44,802 bases of DNA from Verrucomicrobiota bacterium. GTDB taxonomy: Bacteria > Verrucomicrobiota > Verrucomicrobiia > Limisphaerales > UBA8199. Shown here piece by piece: positions 16,050 to 26,200 of the stretch (positions within the stretch are counted from its first letter, which is position 1; the number at the start of each line of letters is the position of its first letter). The DNA lies in contig JARKQH010000290.1 in the NCBI GenBank assembly GCA_029974925.1, positions 1 to 44,802 on the forward strand, given 5' to 3'. The position numbers and the translations under genes were made by a program. Under the pieces are notes generated by a model, which searched no databases, was not told the DNA's origin, and worked only from the letters and a program-made list of their open reading frames with translations.

Positions 16050-17381
16050 TCAGGACTTGGCCACGGGCACAACGGGCGGGTCGCGCAGGACGTTGTGGGC
16101 GTTGGGCACCGGCGGTTGCAACACGCGGAAGGGGCCCCACTGCATCCGGGCGCAATCGGTGTAGAGCAAATCCGGGCCGTAGGCGAATTTCGAGTTGAGG
16201 ATTTCGTCCCAAGACACCCCGGCGCCGCTGTAGGCGGCTTCACGGCCCATGATGGCGGTGAGGGTGCTGTCGGTGACGTTCTTGGTTTCGTTCAGCTCGG
16301 TGTCGTTGACAATGGCCTTGATGAGGTCCACATGCTCCTGCATGTAGGGGTCGGTGGCCCGGTCGCGGAAGCGCCACATGGCGCCGCCATTGGGGCGAAT
16401 CATGCCGCCGGGGTTGGCGGTGCCTTTGCTGCCATGCACCGCCTCGCTGACCGACGACCAATCGCGCTTGATTTGGCCGCAGTAACTGAACATGCGCACG
16501 CCGTTTTCATACTCGAACTCGACGGCGAAGTTGTCCCAGATTTCGCCGGACTTGTCGCCGAGCTGCTGGCGGGCGCCCATGCCCCAGCAACGGACGGGAT
16601 GCGTGCCCATGATCCAGTTGCAGACGTCTATGTTGTGGACGTGCTGTTCGCAGATGTGGTCGCCGCAGAGCCAGATGTAATGATACCAGTTGCGGACTTG
16701 GCGCTCCAATTCGGTGCTGCCGCGCTCGCCGCGATGCCAGATGGGCCCGCCGTTGACCCAGTAGGCGCGCAGGGCCACGACGTCGCCGATTTCGCCGCCC
16801 TGGATGCGTTTGATGGTTTCGATGTAGCCGGCCTGGTGGCGCCGCTGCGTTCCCGCCGCGACTTTGAGTCCCTTCTGTTTGGCCAGTTCGCCGGCTTCAT
16901 ACATGATGCGGGCGCCGGGGCCGTCCACCGCCACCGGTTTCTCCATGAAAACATGTTTCCCGGCCTCGATGCAAGCTTTGAAATGGGGCGGGCGGAATCC
17001 CGGCGGGGCGGCCAGGATGGCGTAGTTGACGCCCGGCACCTCGAGGGCCTTGCGATAGCCGTCGAAACCGCTGAAACATTTGTCTTCGGGGACGCCGAAG
17101 GCCTCTTTGCCGCGCAGGGCCTGCTCGGGGAAGATATCGGCCACCGCCACAATTTTGCCTTCCACGCCGGCCTCTTTGCAGGCGTCGAGAAAGTTGCGGC
17201 CCGCCCCGCCCCCGCGGCCCCCGACGCCGATGATGACGGCGTTAAAGGTCTGCTTGTTCTGGGCGTGAACCAGCGCGGGGAAACTGGCGACCGCCGCCGC
17301 CGACGCCGCCATTAATGAGGATTGTCGGATGAACTGGCGGCGGGAGACCGCCGCGCCTTGTGTGCTTGGATTCTCTTGCAT
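16050..17381 (-). CDS. Tat-exported Gfo/Idh/MocA family oxidoreductase
   Basis: The 443-residue protein begins with a twin-arginine signal (SRRQF at residues 13-17, then a hydrophobic Ala-rich stretch to ALVHAQ at 41), so it is probably exported folded with its cofactor. The Rossmann NAD(P) motif VIIGVGGRGGG is at 49-59 and the family signature EKPV at 147-150. The C-terminal beta-sheet domain contains HIDVCNWIMGTHP-like residues (CEQHVHNIDVCNW), which place a catalytic histidine. Such exported dehydrogenases are abundant in Verrucomicrobia and Planctomycetes and act on sugars or inositols; some are redox-neutral glycosidases with bound NAD. The substrate here is not known. It lies 84 nt downstream of the FG-GAP/FGE-like gene on the same strand and is followed by a strong terminator, so the two probably form an operon. 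Confidence 0.92.
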   Translation of the reverse strand: MQENPSTQGAAVSRRQFIRQSSLMAASAAAVASFPALVHAQNKQTFNAVIIGVGGRGGGAGRNFLDACKEAGVEGKIVAVADIFPEQALRGKEAFGVPEDKCFSGFDGYRKALEVPGVNYAILAAPPGFRPPHFKACIEAGKHVFMEKPVAVDGPGARIMYEAGELAKQKGLKVAAGTQRRHQAGYIETIKRIQGGEIGDVVALRAYWVNGGPIWHRGERGSTELERQVRNWYHYIWLCGDHICEQHVHNIDVCNWIMGTHPVRCWGMGARQQLGDKSGEIWDNFAVEFEYENGVRMFSYCGQIKRDWSSVSEAVHGSKGTANPGGMIRPNGGAMWRFRDRATDPYMQEHVDLIKAIVNDTELNETKNVTDSTLTAIMGREAAYSGAGVSWDEILNSKFAYGPDLLYTDCARMQWGPFRVLQPPVPNAHNVLRDPPVVPVAKS

Positions 17382-17465
17382 GGGCTCTATTGCATTTTGT
17401 GTTGTTTCAGCTTTCGGCCGCTTTGCCGCGGCTGTTGGACGCGTTGACCGCGCCCGAAATTCATT

Positions 17466-19634
17466 CTAGTCCCGTTCCACGCCGCTGGACCAGTATTTCT
17501 GCATCTCCTCGGGCGGGGGGATGCGCAGGGGCCGGACGATGCGGAAGCCGACGAACTGGGCGTCCGAAAAATACCAGATGCTCTTGGGCAGTTGCGGGTC
17601 CTGCATTTTCCACGACCGGTCCGAGCCGCGCCGGGCGGCGCTGCGCAGCATGGTTTCCTCATCGTCCCAGGAACCGCCGCGGACGGAGTGGGGGTAGGGT
17701 TTGGTGGCCTTGTTCCAGGGGTCCTTGACGAGGCCCTGGGCGCTGGAACGCTGGTAGTACTCGGGGTCGTACTGGTCGAGCACCCATTCGACGACGTTGC
17801 CGCACATGTCGTAGAGCCCCCAAGGATTGGGCTTTTTCCGGCCCACTTTTTGGTATTTGAAGTCGCTGTTCTGCTCATACCAGGCGTGGTCCTTGAGCGC
17901 CGCCGGGTCATCGCCGAAATAGTAGGCGGTGGTGGTGCCGGCGCGGCAGGCGTATTCCCACTCCGCCTCGGTCGGCAGGCGGTAGAAGTGGCCGGTCTTG
18001 GCGCTGAGCCACTGGCAATACTTGTTGGCGGCGTGCTGGGTCATGCTGATGGCGGGGAAGCCATCCTTGCCCATGCCGAAACTCATCTCGACGTAAGGCC
18101 GCGAAGGGTGCGTGACGGCGTCCGCCAGCTTGTCGCCCTCCTCGTCGGTCGGGACCGTGGCCCGGGTTCGTTTCTCCTCGTCCGGATACATGAACAGCTC
18201 GTATTCGTTCCAGGTGATTTCGCACTGGCCCATCCAGAATGGGGAGATTTCGACCTTGTGCTGCGGGCCCTCATCCGGCTTGCGGCCGGGTTCGCTTTCG
18301 GGACTGCCCATGACGAACTGGCCGCCGGGAATCGGCACCATGACGTAGGTGACGCGCGTGCCGGGGATGGTGTTGGTGTAAATCTTCATCTCCTCCGGCT
18401 TGGTGACCTGGTTTTTCGCCACGATCCGGGCGTGGATGCCGGGGATTGTGAGGTTGTCGTTGTCCGCCAGGGTTGGCAGGCTGCCGAACACGCCGGGGAC
18501 ATATTCTCCGTCCGCCGCTTGGTACATCTGGTAGCGGGTGGAGAACTTCGAGGTCGCGGGTTCGGAAAACACGATCATCCCGCCGGCCGTGGGCAGGGCG
18601 CAGGTGATGACGTCGTTGGTGGCCACGACAGTCTGCACCAGCGTGGGAGCCTGCCTGCCATCAAACGCAAAGACACCCGCCTTTTCGCCGTTGCCGAAAA
18701 CGACGAACAATTGCCGCTTCGCCGGCGCCAGGGTAATCACGCGCCGAATCGGGCCCCCGAGGTCAAACTTTGCCGGGTCGCCGAAGCGGACCTGCCCGGC
18801 TTCAACCGCCTCGACCGGGCGGACAATCAGGGTCGCATCCCCGGGTTTGTAGAACAGGAACTCGGGGGTGGGAGCGCCGCGAAAATGGCCCAGGGTGTAT
18901 TCCGCTCCCGCCGGCAACCCTTTGAGGGTCGCCACGGTGGTGAATTTTCCCGCGTGAACGTCCTGCAGATGAAAGCTGTCTTCGCTGCCCTGCCGGGTGA
19001 GCAGGCCCACGAATTCCCCTCGGGCGGGCGCCAGCACCACCCGCTGGCCGCCAGCCGGCACTCCGGGCAGGGCCGTCTCCGCCAGCTTGGGCAATTCCTG
19101 GCCATCGTTGCGCAACAAGGTCGCCAGGTTCTCATCCGGGGAATTGTAAATGCTGGCCACGTAAAGGTCCGCTGCCGGGGTGTTCCCTTCCCCGCCAATT
19201 TCCTGCGGCACCACGACCGTCGGACCGAGCGCGGCGTTGAAATTGATCACCCGGGGCCGCTCGGGGGCGGTGGGGCTGGAGGCTTCGGCCAGCACGATCT
19301 GGTTCGCATCCGCCGTGGTCAGCACCAAGCCGTCGCGGTTGGTCACCATCAACGGCCCGAGGCTGAACCCCGAGATGCCTTTGATTCCGCTCGGCCGGTT
19401 GTCCACCCAGTTGAACAGCCCGGATTCCGCCCCATACCCCAGCCGATACTTCCCCGTCTCCTTGTCCACAATCACCACGTCACGCCGGCCGTCCCCGTCA
19501 AAATCCCCGCTCCCGAAAAATTCCTGTGCGGTTTCATATATGAGGGGCGGATTCTGGAGCTCCGCCTGAACCGTCACGAGCGGCACCGACAAAAGACCTG
19601 CTGCAACCACTGGGAAGAAGAAGTAAGCTTTCAT
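17466..19634 (-). CDS. Secreted FG-GAP plus formylglycine-generating-enzyme-like protein (probably non-catalytic)
   Basis: The 722-residue product has a signal peptide (MKAYFFFPVVAAGLLSVPLVTVQA). Near residue 45 there is a calcium-binding FG-GAP loop (DFDGDGRRDVVIVD), followed by ~370 residues of propeller-like repeats. An FGE/SUMF1-type domain runs from ~430 (MVPIPGGQFVMGSPE) to ~711, with YRLPTEAEWEYACRAG, CGNVVEWVLD, VRGGSW and GFRIVRP motifs. Catalytic FGEs use two cysteines in the stretch after the RGGSW-type motif; here that stretch reads RGGSWDDEETMLRSAARRG and has none, so formylglycine formation is unlikely. The domain may instead bind ligand or have another role. A GTG at 19643 is an alternative start three codons upstream; neither has a strong ribosome site. 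First gene of a probable operon with the Gfo/Idh/MocA gene. Confidence 0.88.
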   Translation of the reverse strand: MKAYFFFPVVAAGLLSVPLVTVQAELQNPPLIYETAQEFFGSGDFDGDGRRDVVIVDKETGKYRLGYGAESGLFNWVDNRPSGIKGISGFSLGPLMVTNRDGLVLTTADANQIVLAEASSPTAPERPRVINFNAALGPTVVVPQEIGGEGNTPAADLYVASIYNSPDENLATLLRNDGQELPKLAETALPGVPAGGQRVVLAPARGEFVGLLTRQGSEDSFHLQDVHAGKFTTVATLKGLPAGAEYTLGHFRGAPTPEFLFYKPGDATLIVRPVEAVEAGQVRFGDPAKFDLGGPIRRVITLAPAKRQLFVVFGNGEKAGVFAFDGRQAPTLVQTVVATNDVITCALPTAGGMIVFSEPATSKFSTRYQMYQAADGEYVPGVFGSLPTLADNDNLTIPGIHARIVAKNQVTKPEEMKIYTNTIPGTRVTYVMVPIPGGQFVMGSPESEPGRKPDEGPQHKVEISPFWMGQCEITWNEYELFMYPDEEKRTRATVPTDEEGDKLADAVTHPSRPYVEMSFGMGKDGFPAISMTQHAANKYCQWLSAKTGHFYRLPTEAEWEYACRAGTTTAYYFGDDPAALKDHAWYEQNSDFKYQKVGRKKPNPWGLYDMCGNVVEWVLDQYDPEYYQRSSAQGLVKDPWNKATKPYPHSVRGGSWDDEETMLRSAARRGSDRSWKMQDPQLPKSIWYFSDAQFVGFRIVRPLRIPPPEEMQKYWSSGVERD

Positions 19635-20298
19635 TAAAATCACAAAACTTGCCGGCTAGTCTTGTAAGCCTTCGCCCGGAAGTCAATTGGAGAAACCGGC
19701 ATTGAAAAAACCGGCGAAGCGGGACGACCGGGGACTCCCCGCTCCCCGCCAAACCAGTCGAGTCGAGACGAGAGCACGGGCTGAAAGGCGCGGAGCCCAT
19801 GGCCGCCGCTCCCCTCTGCCTCGTCGAAACGGACATGGAGCTTACCCCCCCATGCTTCCCTGGCGCTTTCCGGAATACACCGAAGGGAGGGGGAGGCCTG
19901 GACCGCTGACCGCCGACGTCCTCGCGCTACACCTTTCAACCTTCCTACCTTCCAACCTTCCTACTTTCCCACTTTCCTACTTTCCCACTCCCCCCCTCCC
20001 ACGTCGCCCCCATTCAGCCGTCCCAACCCAAGGCGCGAAAATCCAAAGCGGCGCGGCAGTGCCGCAGTCCAGGGGGGCGATGAATGGAGCGAGTTCTCCA
20101 GCTTCGGATCGGCCTGTCTGACAACATGGAGGGGAGAATCCAGCCCGGTGCGCCAAGGATGGTTTTTCCCCGACCATGACATTTCAACCAACTTACTATT
20201 GTCCATAAGTTAAGGGTTGATATAGTTGGGCGAATCGGCGTGCGGCTTTGGCGCCTCTGCCTGCGGCGGAGCCGCGAGGGTGCAACCGGTTTGAAGTT
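19635..20298. other. Divergent spacer with repeat remnants
   Basis: This 660-nt spacer lies between the divergent FGE-like gene and the second giant lamin-tail gene and should contain both promoters. It holds a period-8 pyrimidine tract (listed separately) and a GCGGC-AGT-GCCGC hairpin at about 20055-20067. The 17-nt string starting in that hairpin at 20056 recurs exactly at 20959 inside the next gene. The open frames here are short and lack protein character. I see no clear -35/-10 pair. Confidence 0.55.
19932..19987. repeat. Seven tandem octamers, polypyrimidine (consensus CYTTYCNA)
   Basis: Seven units follow without interruption: CCTTTCAA, CCTTCCTA, CCTTCCAA, CCTTCCTA, CTTTCCCA, CTTTCCTA, CTTTCCCA. 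A C-rich stretch then continues to about 20000. The complementary strand is almost all purine with GGAAAG or GGAAGG in nearly every unit. Such tracts can slip during replication or adopt triplex structure. Confidence 0.9.
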
Positions 20299-23200
20299 AT
20301 GTATTCTTCTTTGTTTCGCGTCCGCGCGCTGGCAGTGGTGGTGTGCGTGAGCCTGTGCCAGTTTGAGGTGGCGGCGGAGGTGCTCATCAATGAAATCATG
20401 TACCACTCCCCTCCCGCGGTGCCGGAGGTGCCGGCTTTCGAGTGGGTGGAACTTTTGAATCGCGGGAGCAACTCGGTGGATTTGACGGGGTGGCGTCTGG
20501 ACAAAGGAGTGGCGTTCACGTTTACGAACGTGGCCCTTGCGCCGGGGGGCTGCCTGGTGGTGGCGGCCAGCCGCGCAGCCTTTCTAACCAATCACCCCGG
20601 CATAACCAATGTCGTCGGAGACTGGACCGGCAAGCTCCGCAACCGCGGGGAGACGGTCCGTTTGGTGGATGCGACGGGGCGGGAGGTGGACCGGGTAAGC
20701 TATGCGGCGGAAGGCGACTGGGCGGAGCGGAGAGTTGGGGAGCCCTTCCCAGGCCAGCCGGGCTGGTGGCGGGGCTGGCAATGGGTCACGCCCGCCGATG
20801 GCGGGGGCAAATCCATTGAATTGCGGAATCCGGTATTGGCGCACGATCAAGGCCAGAACTGGGCGCCGAGCGGGCCGGAAGGCGGGACGCCGGGGCAGCC
20901 GAATTCCATGGCGACCAATAACATTCCTCCGATGATTCTGGAGGTGACCCATTATCCCGCAGTGCCGCAGTCCAGCGATCCGGTCACCGTGACGGCGCGG
21001 ATTGTGGATGAAGGGGCCAACCCGACCGTCAGCGTCCATTTCCGGGTGGACGGCGCCCCCGCCTTCGAGGTCAGCGCGATGTTGGACGACGGGCAGCACG
21101 GCGACGGGCTGCCGGGCGACGGGCTGTATGGGGCGGTGCTGCCTCCAAGAGCGGACAAGACGGTGGTTGAGTTTTATGTCGAGGCGGTGGATGGCGGGGG
21201 GCGAAGGCGGACCTGGCCGGGACCCACCGATGAGCTGGGGACCCAGGGAGCCAATGCGCTGTATCAGGTGGATGATTTTGGATACACCGGGGGCCAGTCG
21301 CTGTACCGATTCATTGTCACGGCGGGCGAATGGGCGGCGTGGCTGGGGTTGATGGACAACACGACGGGGGGGCGTTACAGCGACGCAGCCATGAACGGCG
21401 CATTGGTCCGCGTGGATGGGACCGGCACCGAGGTGCGTTACGCGGTGGCCATTCGAAATCGTGGGGCCGGCACGCGAGCCGCTCACCCCCATAATTTTCA
21501 TTTATCCATCCCGGACGACCGGCCGTTGCAGGGAGTTCGGAAGTTAAATTTCAACACGCGAACGGTTCACGCCCAGGTGGCCGGAAATGCCCTGTTCGTG
21601 GCGGCCGGGCTGCTGAACGCCTACGGGGCGCCGGTTCAGGTGCGGGTGAATGGGAATAATCTGGCGAACGCGACTCCGACGGGGAGCGCGGATTCGTATC
21701 AATTTGGCTCGTATTACTGTTTTGAACCCTACGACAGCGATTGGGCGGCCAGCCACATTCCGCAGGACGCCGGCGGCAACATTTACCAAGGGTATTGGTA
21801 TTTGGACAACGTGAAGCTGCTGCAAGGGGCGACACTGGATTACCTGGGAACGAACGTGGAGAGTTACCGGCGGACTTATTCGCCGACCGGGGCGGTGGCC
21901 ACCACCGGGGCGTATCAGAAGCAAAGCAACACGGCCGAAGACGACTGGTCGGACCTGATTGACCTGACTTACGTGTTGAGCACGAACACTCCCGACTCGA
22001 ATTACGTGCAAGCCATCAGCCGGCGGGTTGATATCGAGCAGTGGCTCAGACACATCGCCGTCAACTCGTTGATTTTGAACATGGAGACGACGCTGGCGAC
22101 CGGGGTGGGCGACGATTATATGGCGTACTGCGGGGTGCTGGACCCCCGGTTTCGGCTGTTAAACCACGACAACGACACGTTGCTGGGGCAGGGCGAGGGC
22201 ACCCCAGCCTGGACACGCTCCATTTTCAAGGCGGCGGACCTGCCGGTGCTTAGCCGGTTCCTGAAGCACCCGGAAATTGCGCCGCGCTATTTCGCGATTC
22301 TAAAGGAGTATGCCGACACGCTGTTCGTGCCGGAGAGGATCGGGGCGGAGTTGGAGCGGCAATTGAAGGACTTCGTGCCGGCGCCGTACATCCAAAGCAT
22401 GAAAGACGCAGCGGAGCGGCGCCGGACCAACGTGCTGGCGCAAATTCCAATGCGGCTGAGCGTCCAGAGCCCGCTGGCCGTCAGCAACGGCTATCCGCGG
22501 GCGACGTCGGCCCTCACCACGCTCTCCGGCACTGCCAACGCCATTTTGACGCGGCAGGTTCTGGTGAACGGCGCGGCGGCGAATTACGTGCCGTGGCAGG
22601 GGGCGTGGAGCGCCGGGAACGTGGCTTTGCATCCCGGCATCAACCGGGTGCTCATCCAAGCTATGAACACCAACGGCGTGGAATGCGGCCGAACCCATAT
22701 TGACATTTGGTATGATGATGGGTCGGCGCAGGTTGCAGGCGGGGCGATTGGGGCCAATGTCTTGTGGACCGCTTTGGAAGGTCCTTACCACGTCGTCTCA
22801 AATCTGGTCATCAACAGCGGCGCGACTCTCGCGATCGAACCCGGGACGACTGTTTACCTTGGGCCGGGGGTCAGTGTGGCCGTGGCGGACGGGGGCAGAT
22901 TGGTGGCTGAAGGGACGGCGAACGCGCCGATTCGATTTGCGGTCCTGCCGGGGTCGGGAGCCAGGTGGGGTGGGATAACCATCAACGGTTCGGCCAGCTC
23001 GCCGGAGACCCGGATTGCCTACGCTCATTTTGAGGGCAACAGCAACACCTGCCTCCAGGTTAGCGGGGGGACGATTTATCTGGCTCACAGCAGCTTCGGC
23101 ACGACCGACCGGACGTATTTGTCATTGGATGGGGCTTCGTTTCTGGTGACTCACTGCAGTTTCCCCTCGGGGAGCGCAGGGTTTGAACTGGTGCACGGCA

Positions 23201-26200
23201 CCGGTGGCATCAAGGCCGGCGGGCGGGGGATCATTCGAAACTGCTTTTTCGGCAAGCCGGTTGGCTACAACGATGTGATTGATTTCACGGGGGGTAACCG
23301 CAATTACAGCCAGCCCATTCTGCAGCTTTATCAGAATGTCTTCACCGGAGCCACCGATGACGTGCTGGACCTGGACGGGACGGATGCCTGGATCGAAGGG
23401 AACCTTTTTCTGCACTGCCATCGGAACGGGGCGCCCGACAGCTCCAGCGCCATCTCGGGGGGGAGTTCGGGCCCGGACACTTCCGAAGTCACAGTGATTG
23501 GGAACTTGTTCTTCGATTGTGATCACGTCGCGACGGCCAAGGAGGGCAACTTCTACACCTTCCTGAACAATACCATGGTCCGGATCACCCAGGTCGGGGG
23601 CATGGACACGGCCTCGGCGGTGTTCAACCTGAGGGACACCGAACCGTCGCCCACGGCGTTCGGCGCCGGCATCTACGCCGAGGGCAACATCATTGTGGAA
23701 GCGGCAGCCTTGGTGCGGAACTATGATCCGGCCCAAAGCACGGTGGTTTTCAACCGCAATCTTCTGCCCTCTGGCTGGAGCGGGCCAGGAAGCGGCAATT
23801 CGACCAACGCGCCCCGGCTAAGCCATGTGCCTACTCTGGAAGAGACGCAGTTCGGTTCGTGGGAGGAAGCCCAGGCGATGTGGCAATGGCTGAGTCTGGG
23901 ACCAGGCTCGCCCGGGCGGGGCACGGGTCCCAACGGGCGGGATATGGGAGGGGTTATACCGCTGGGCGCGTCGGTTTCCGGGGAGCCGGACAGCTTGACT
24001 TCGTCCAACAGCGCGCGACTGGAGGTTGGGGTGGTGCGCACGGGCAACGGCATACCCGTGGCGGGGTTTCCGCAAGGGTCGGGTTATACGCATTACAAGT
24101 GGCGGCTCAATGACGGTGCCTGGAGCGCCGAGACGCCCGTCGGGACACCGGTGGTGTTGTCGAACCTAAGTGACGGCACCTATTGGGTGGAAGTGACCGG
24201 AAAACGGGACTCGGGTTGGTATCAGGACGCGGTGGAGCTGGAGGGAAGCACGACCCTCTCGAAGGCCTGGACCGTGCAGGCCGGGTTGTCCGGACTGCGG
24301 ATCAACGAAATTCTGGCGCGCAACGGGGGCATCCTGGTGACCAATGGCGAATCGCCGGACTTGATCGAGCTGTTCAACGCCGGGCAGAGTGTTGTGAACC
24401 TGTCGGGCAAGGGGCTGACCGACAACCCGCTGAACCCGTATAAGTTCATTTTCCCAAGCGGGACGAGCCTGGCTCCGGGGCAATATCTTTTGCTTTATGG
24501 GGATGTGGGTCCCGATCCGGCCCGTTACACGGGTTTTGGTTTGAAGCAGGAGGGTGATGTTCTTTATCTGTATGATTCCGTGGCGGAGGGGGGCGGGCTT
24601 CGGGAAAAGGTCGAATTCGGGCCCCAGCTTGCCAATCTGTCCATTGGCCGTCTGCCGGGCGGACAGTGGGGGCTGTGCCAGCCGACGCCCGGGAGCGCCA
24701 ACAAGGAGCACCCGACCGGCGATTTCCGCGCGCTGAGAATCAATGAATGGCTGGCAGCCGGGACCCCGGCGCTTCCGGATGACTTTGTCGAGCTTTACAA
24801 CCCGGATGCCTTGCCGGTGGACATGGGAGGATGCTACCTGAGCGACGCTCCGGACGGGAGTCCGGCCCTCCATCGCATCAGGCCGCTCAGCTTCATCGCC
24901 GGCGGCGGCTTTTTTGTGTTCAAGGCGGATGGGAACACCGGGCAGGGGCCGGAACATCTTGGGTTCAGCCTGCGGTCGGAAGGCGGAGGGATTGGTCTTT
25001 TCGGGCCGGACCTGGCGGTGATTGACCGGGTGTTTTACGGCCCGCAAAGCGCCGGCATTTCCGAAGGGCGGTCGCCCAATGGGGCGGCGGCGTTGCGATT
25101 CTTTTCGACGCCCACACCGGGGGCGGGAAATCCCGGCGGCAGTCCCGATGTAACGGTGATCACGACGACCTACCGGCTGCTGGAGCTGACCAACGAATGG
25201 CGTTATTACGCGATGGGAGCCGAGCCGGCAGGAACATGGAAGAACCCTCAGTATGCGGACACGTCCTGGCCTCTGGGAAGTGGCCTGCTGGGGGTGGAAA
25301 ACACGTCGCCGTATCCGTATCCGGCCCCGATCCTGACGCCGCTGCCCCTGACCAACGGGCAGGGATCGAACATTCTGACTTATTACTTCAGGACGACTTT
25401 TGTTGTGCCCACGAACCTTGCGGGATTTGCAATAGACACGGGAATCTACCTGGATGACGGAGCGGTGTTCTATTTGAATGGCAATGAAGCGGGCCGTTTG
25501 CGGCTGCCGGGGGGGACAATCGCGTATTCAACCCTGGCGACCAACCAACCGTCCGAGGGAGTCCGCGAATCACTCCCCATTCCGGCGTCGGCCCTGTTGC
25601 CGGGAACCAACACCCTGGCGGTGGAAGTGCATCAAAGCGCGGTGACCAGCAGCGACATCGTGTTTGGGATGACGTTGAGCGCTTCCCGAACGGTCTATAT
25701 CACCAATTATCAGAGCCTGGTGATCAACGAGGTGTTTGCCGGCAACGGCCCTGCCGGCGACGCCATCGAACTTTATAACCCGGGCAATCTGCCGTTGAGC
25801 CTGGCCGGGTACCGATTGACCGATGACCTGGCCCAACCCGAGCGCTGGGTTTTCCCTGCGGGCGTCATTCTCGCGGCTGGGGAGCGGTTGGTGGTTCGAT
25901 TTGACTCCGGAACGGCCCCCTCAACGACCACGGGTCCCACCCTGAACACGGGATTTGCTTTGAATTCCGCTGGCGACGCAGTTTACCTGCTGGACCCGAC
26001 CTCTTCGCTGGCCGACGCGGTGGTGTTTGGGCCGCAGGCAGCGGATTTCTCGATTGGACGGATTCCCGACGGCACAGCGCGGTGGACGATCAATTTGCCG
26101 ACGCTTGGGTCCCAGAATATTGAGGCCACGGTCGGTGACCCGACAAAGCTGAGGATCAACGAGTGGGCGGCAAGCGTGGCCGGCGGACCCGACTGGTTCG

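Noticed and set aside
17592-19637. 681-codon open frame on the plus strand opposite the FGE-like gene
   Set aside because: Gly/Arg/His-rich composition with no domain; it is the antisense shadow of a high-GC gene with clear motifs on the other strand. The same holds for long frames at 34111-35985, 41003-42937, 6051-7625 and 30884-32338.
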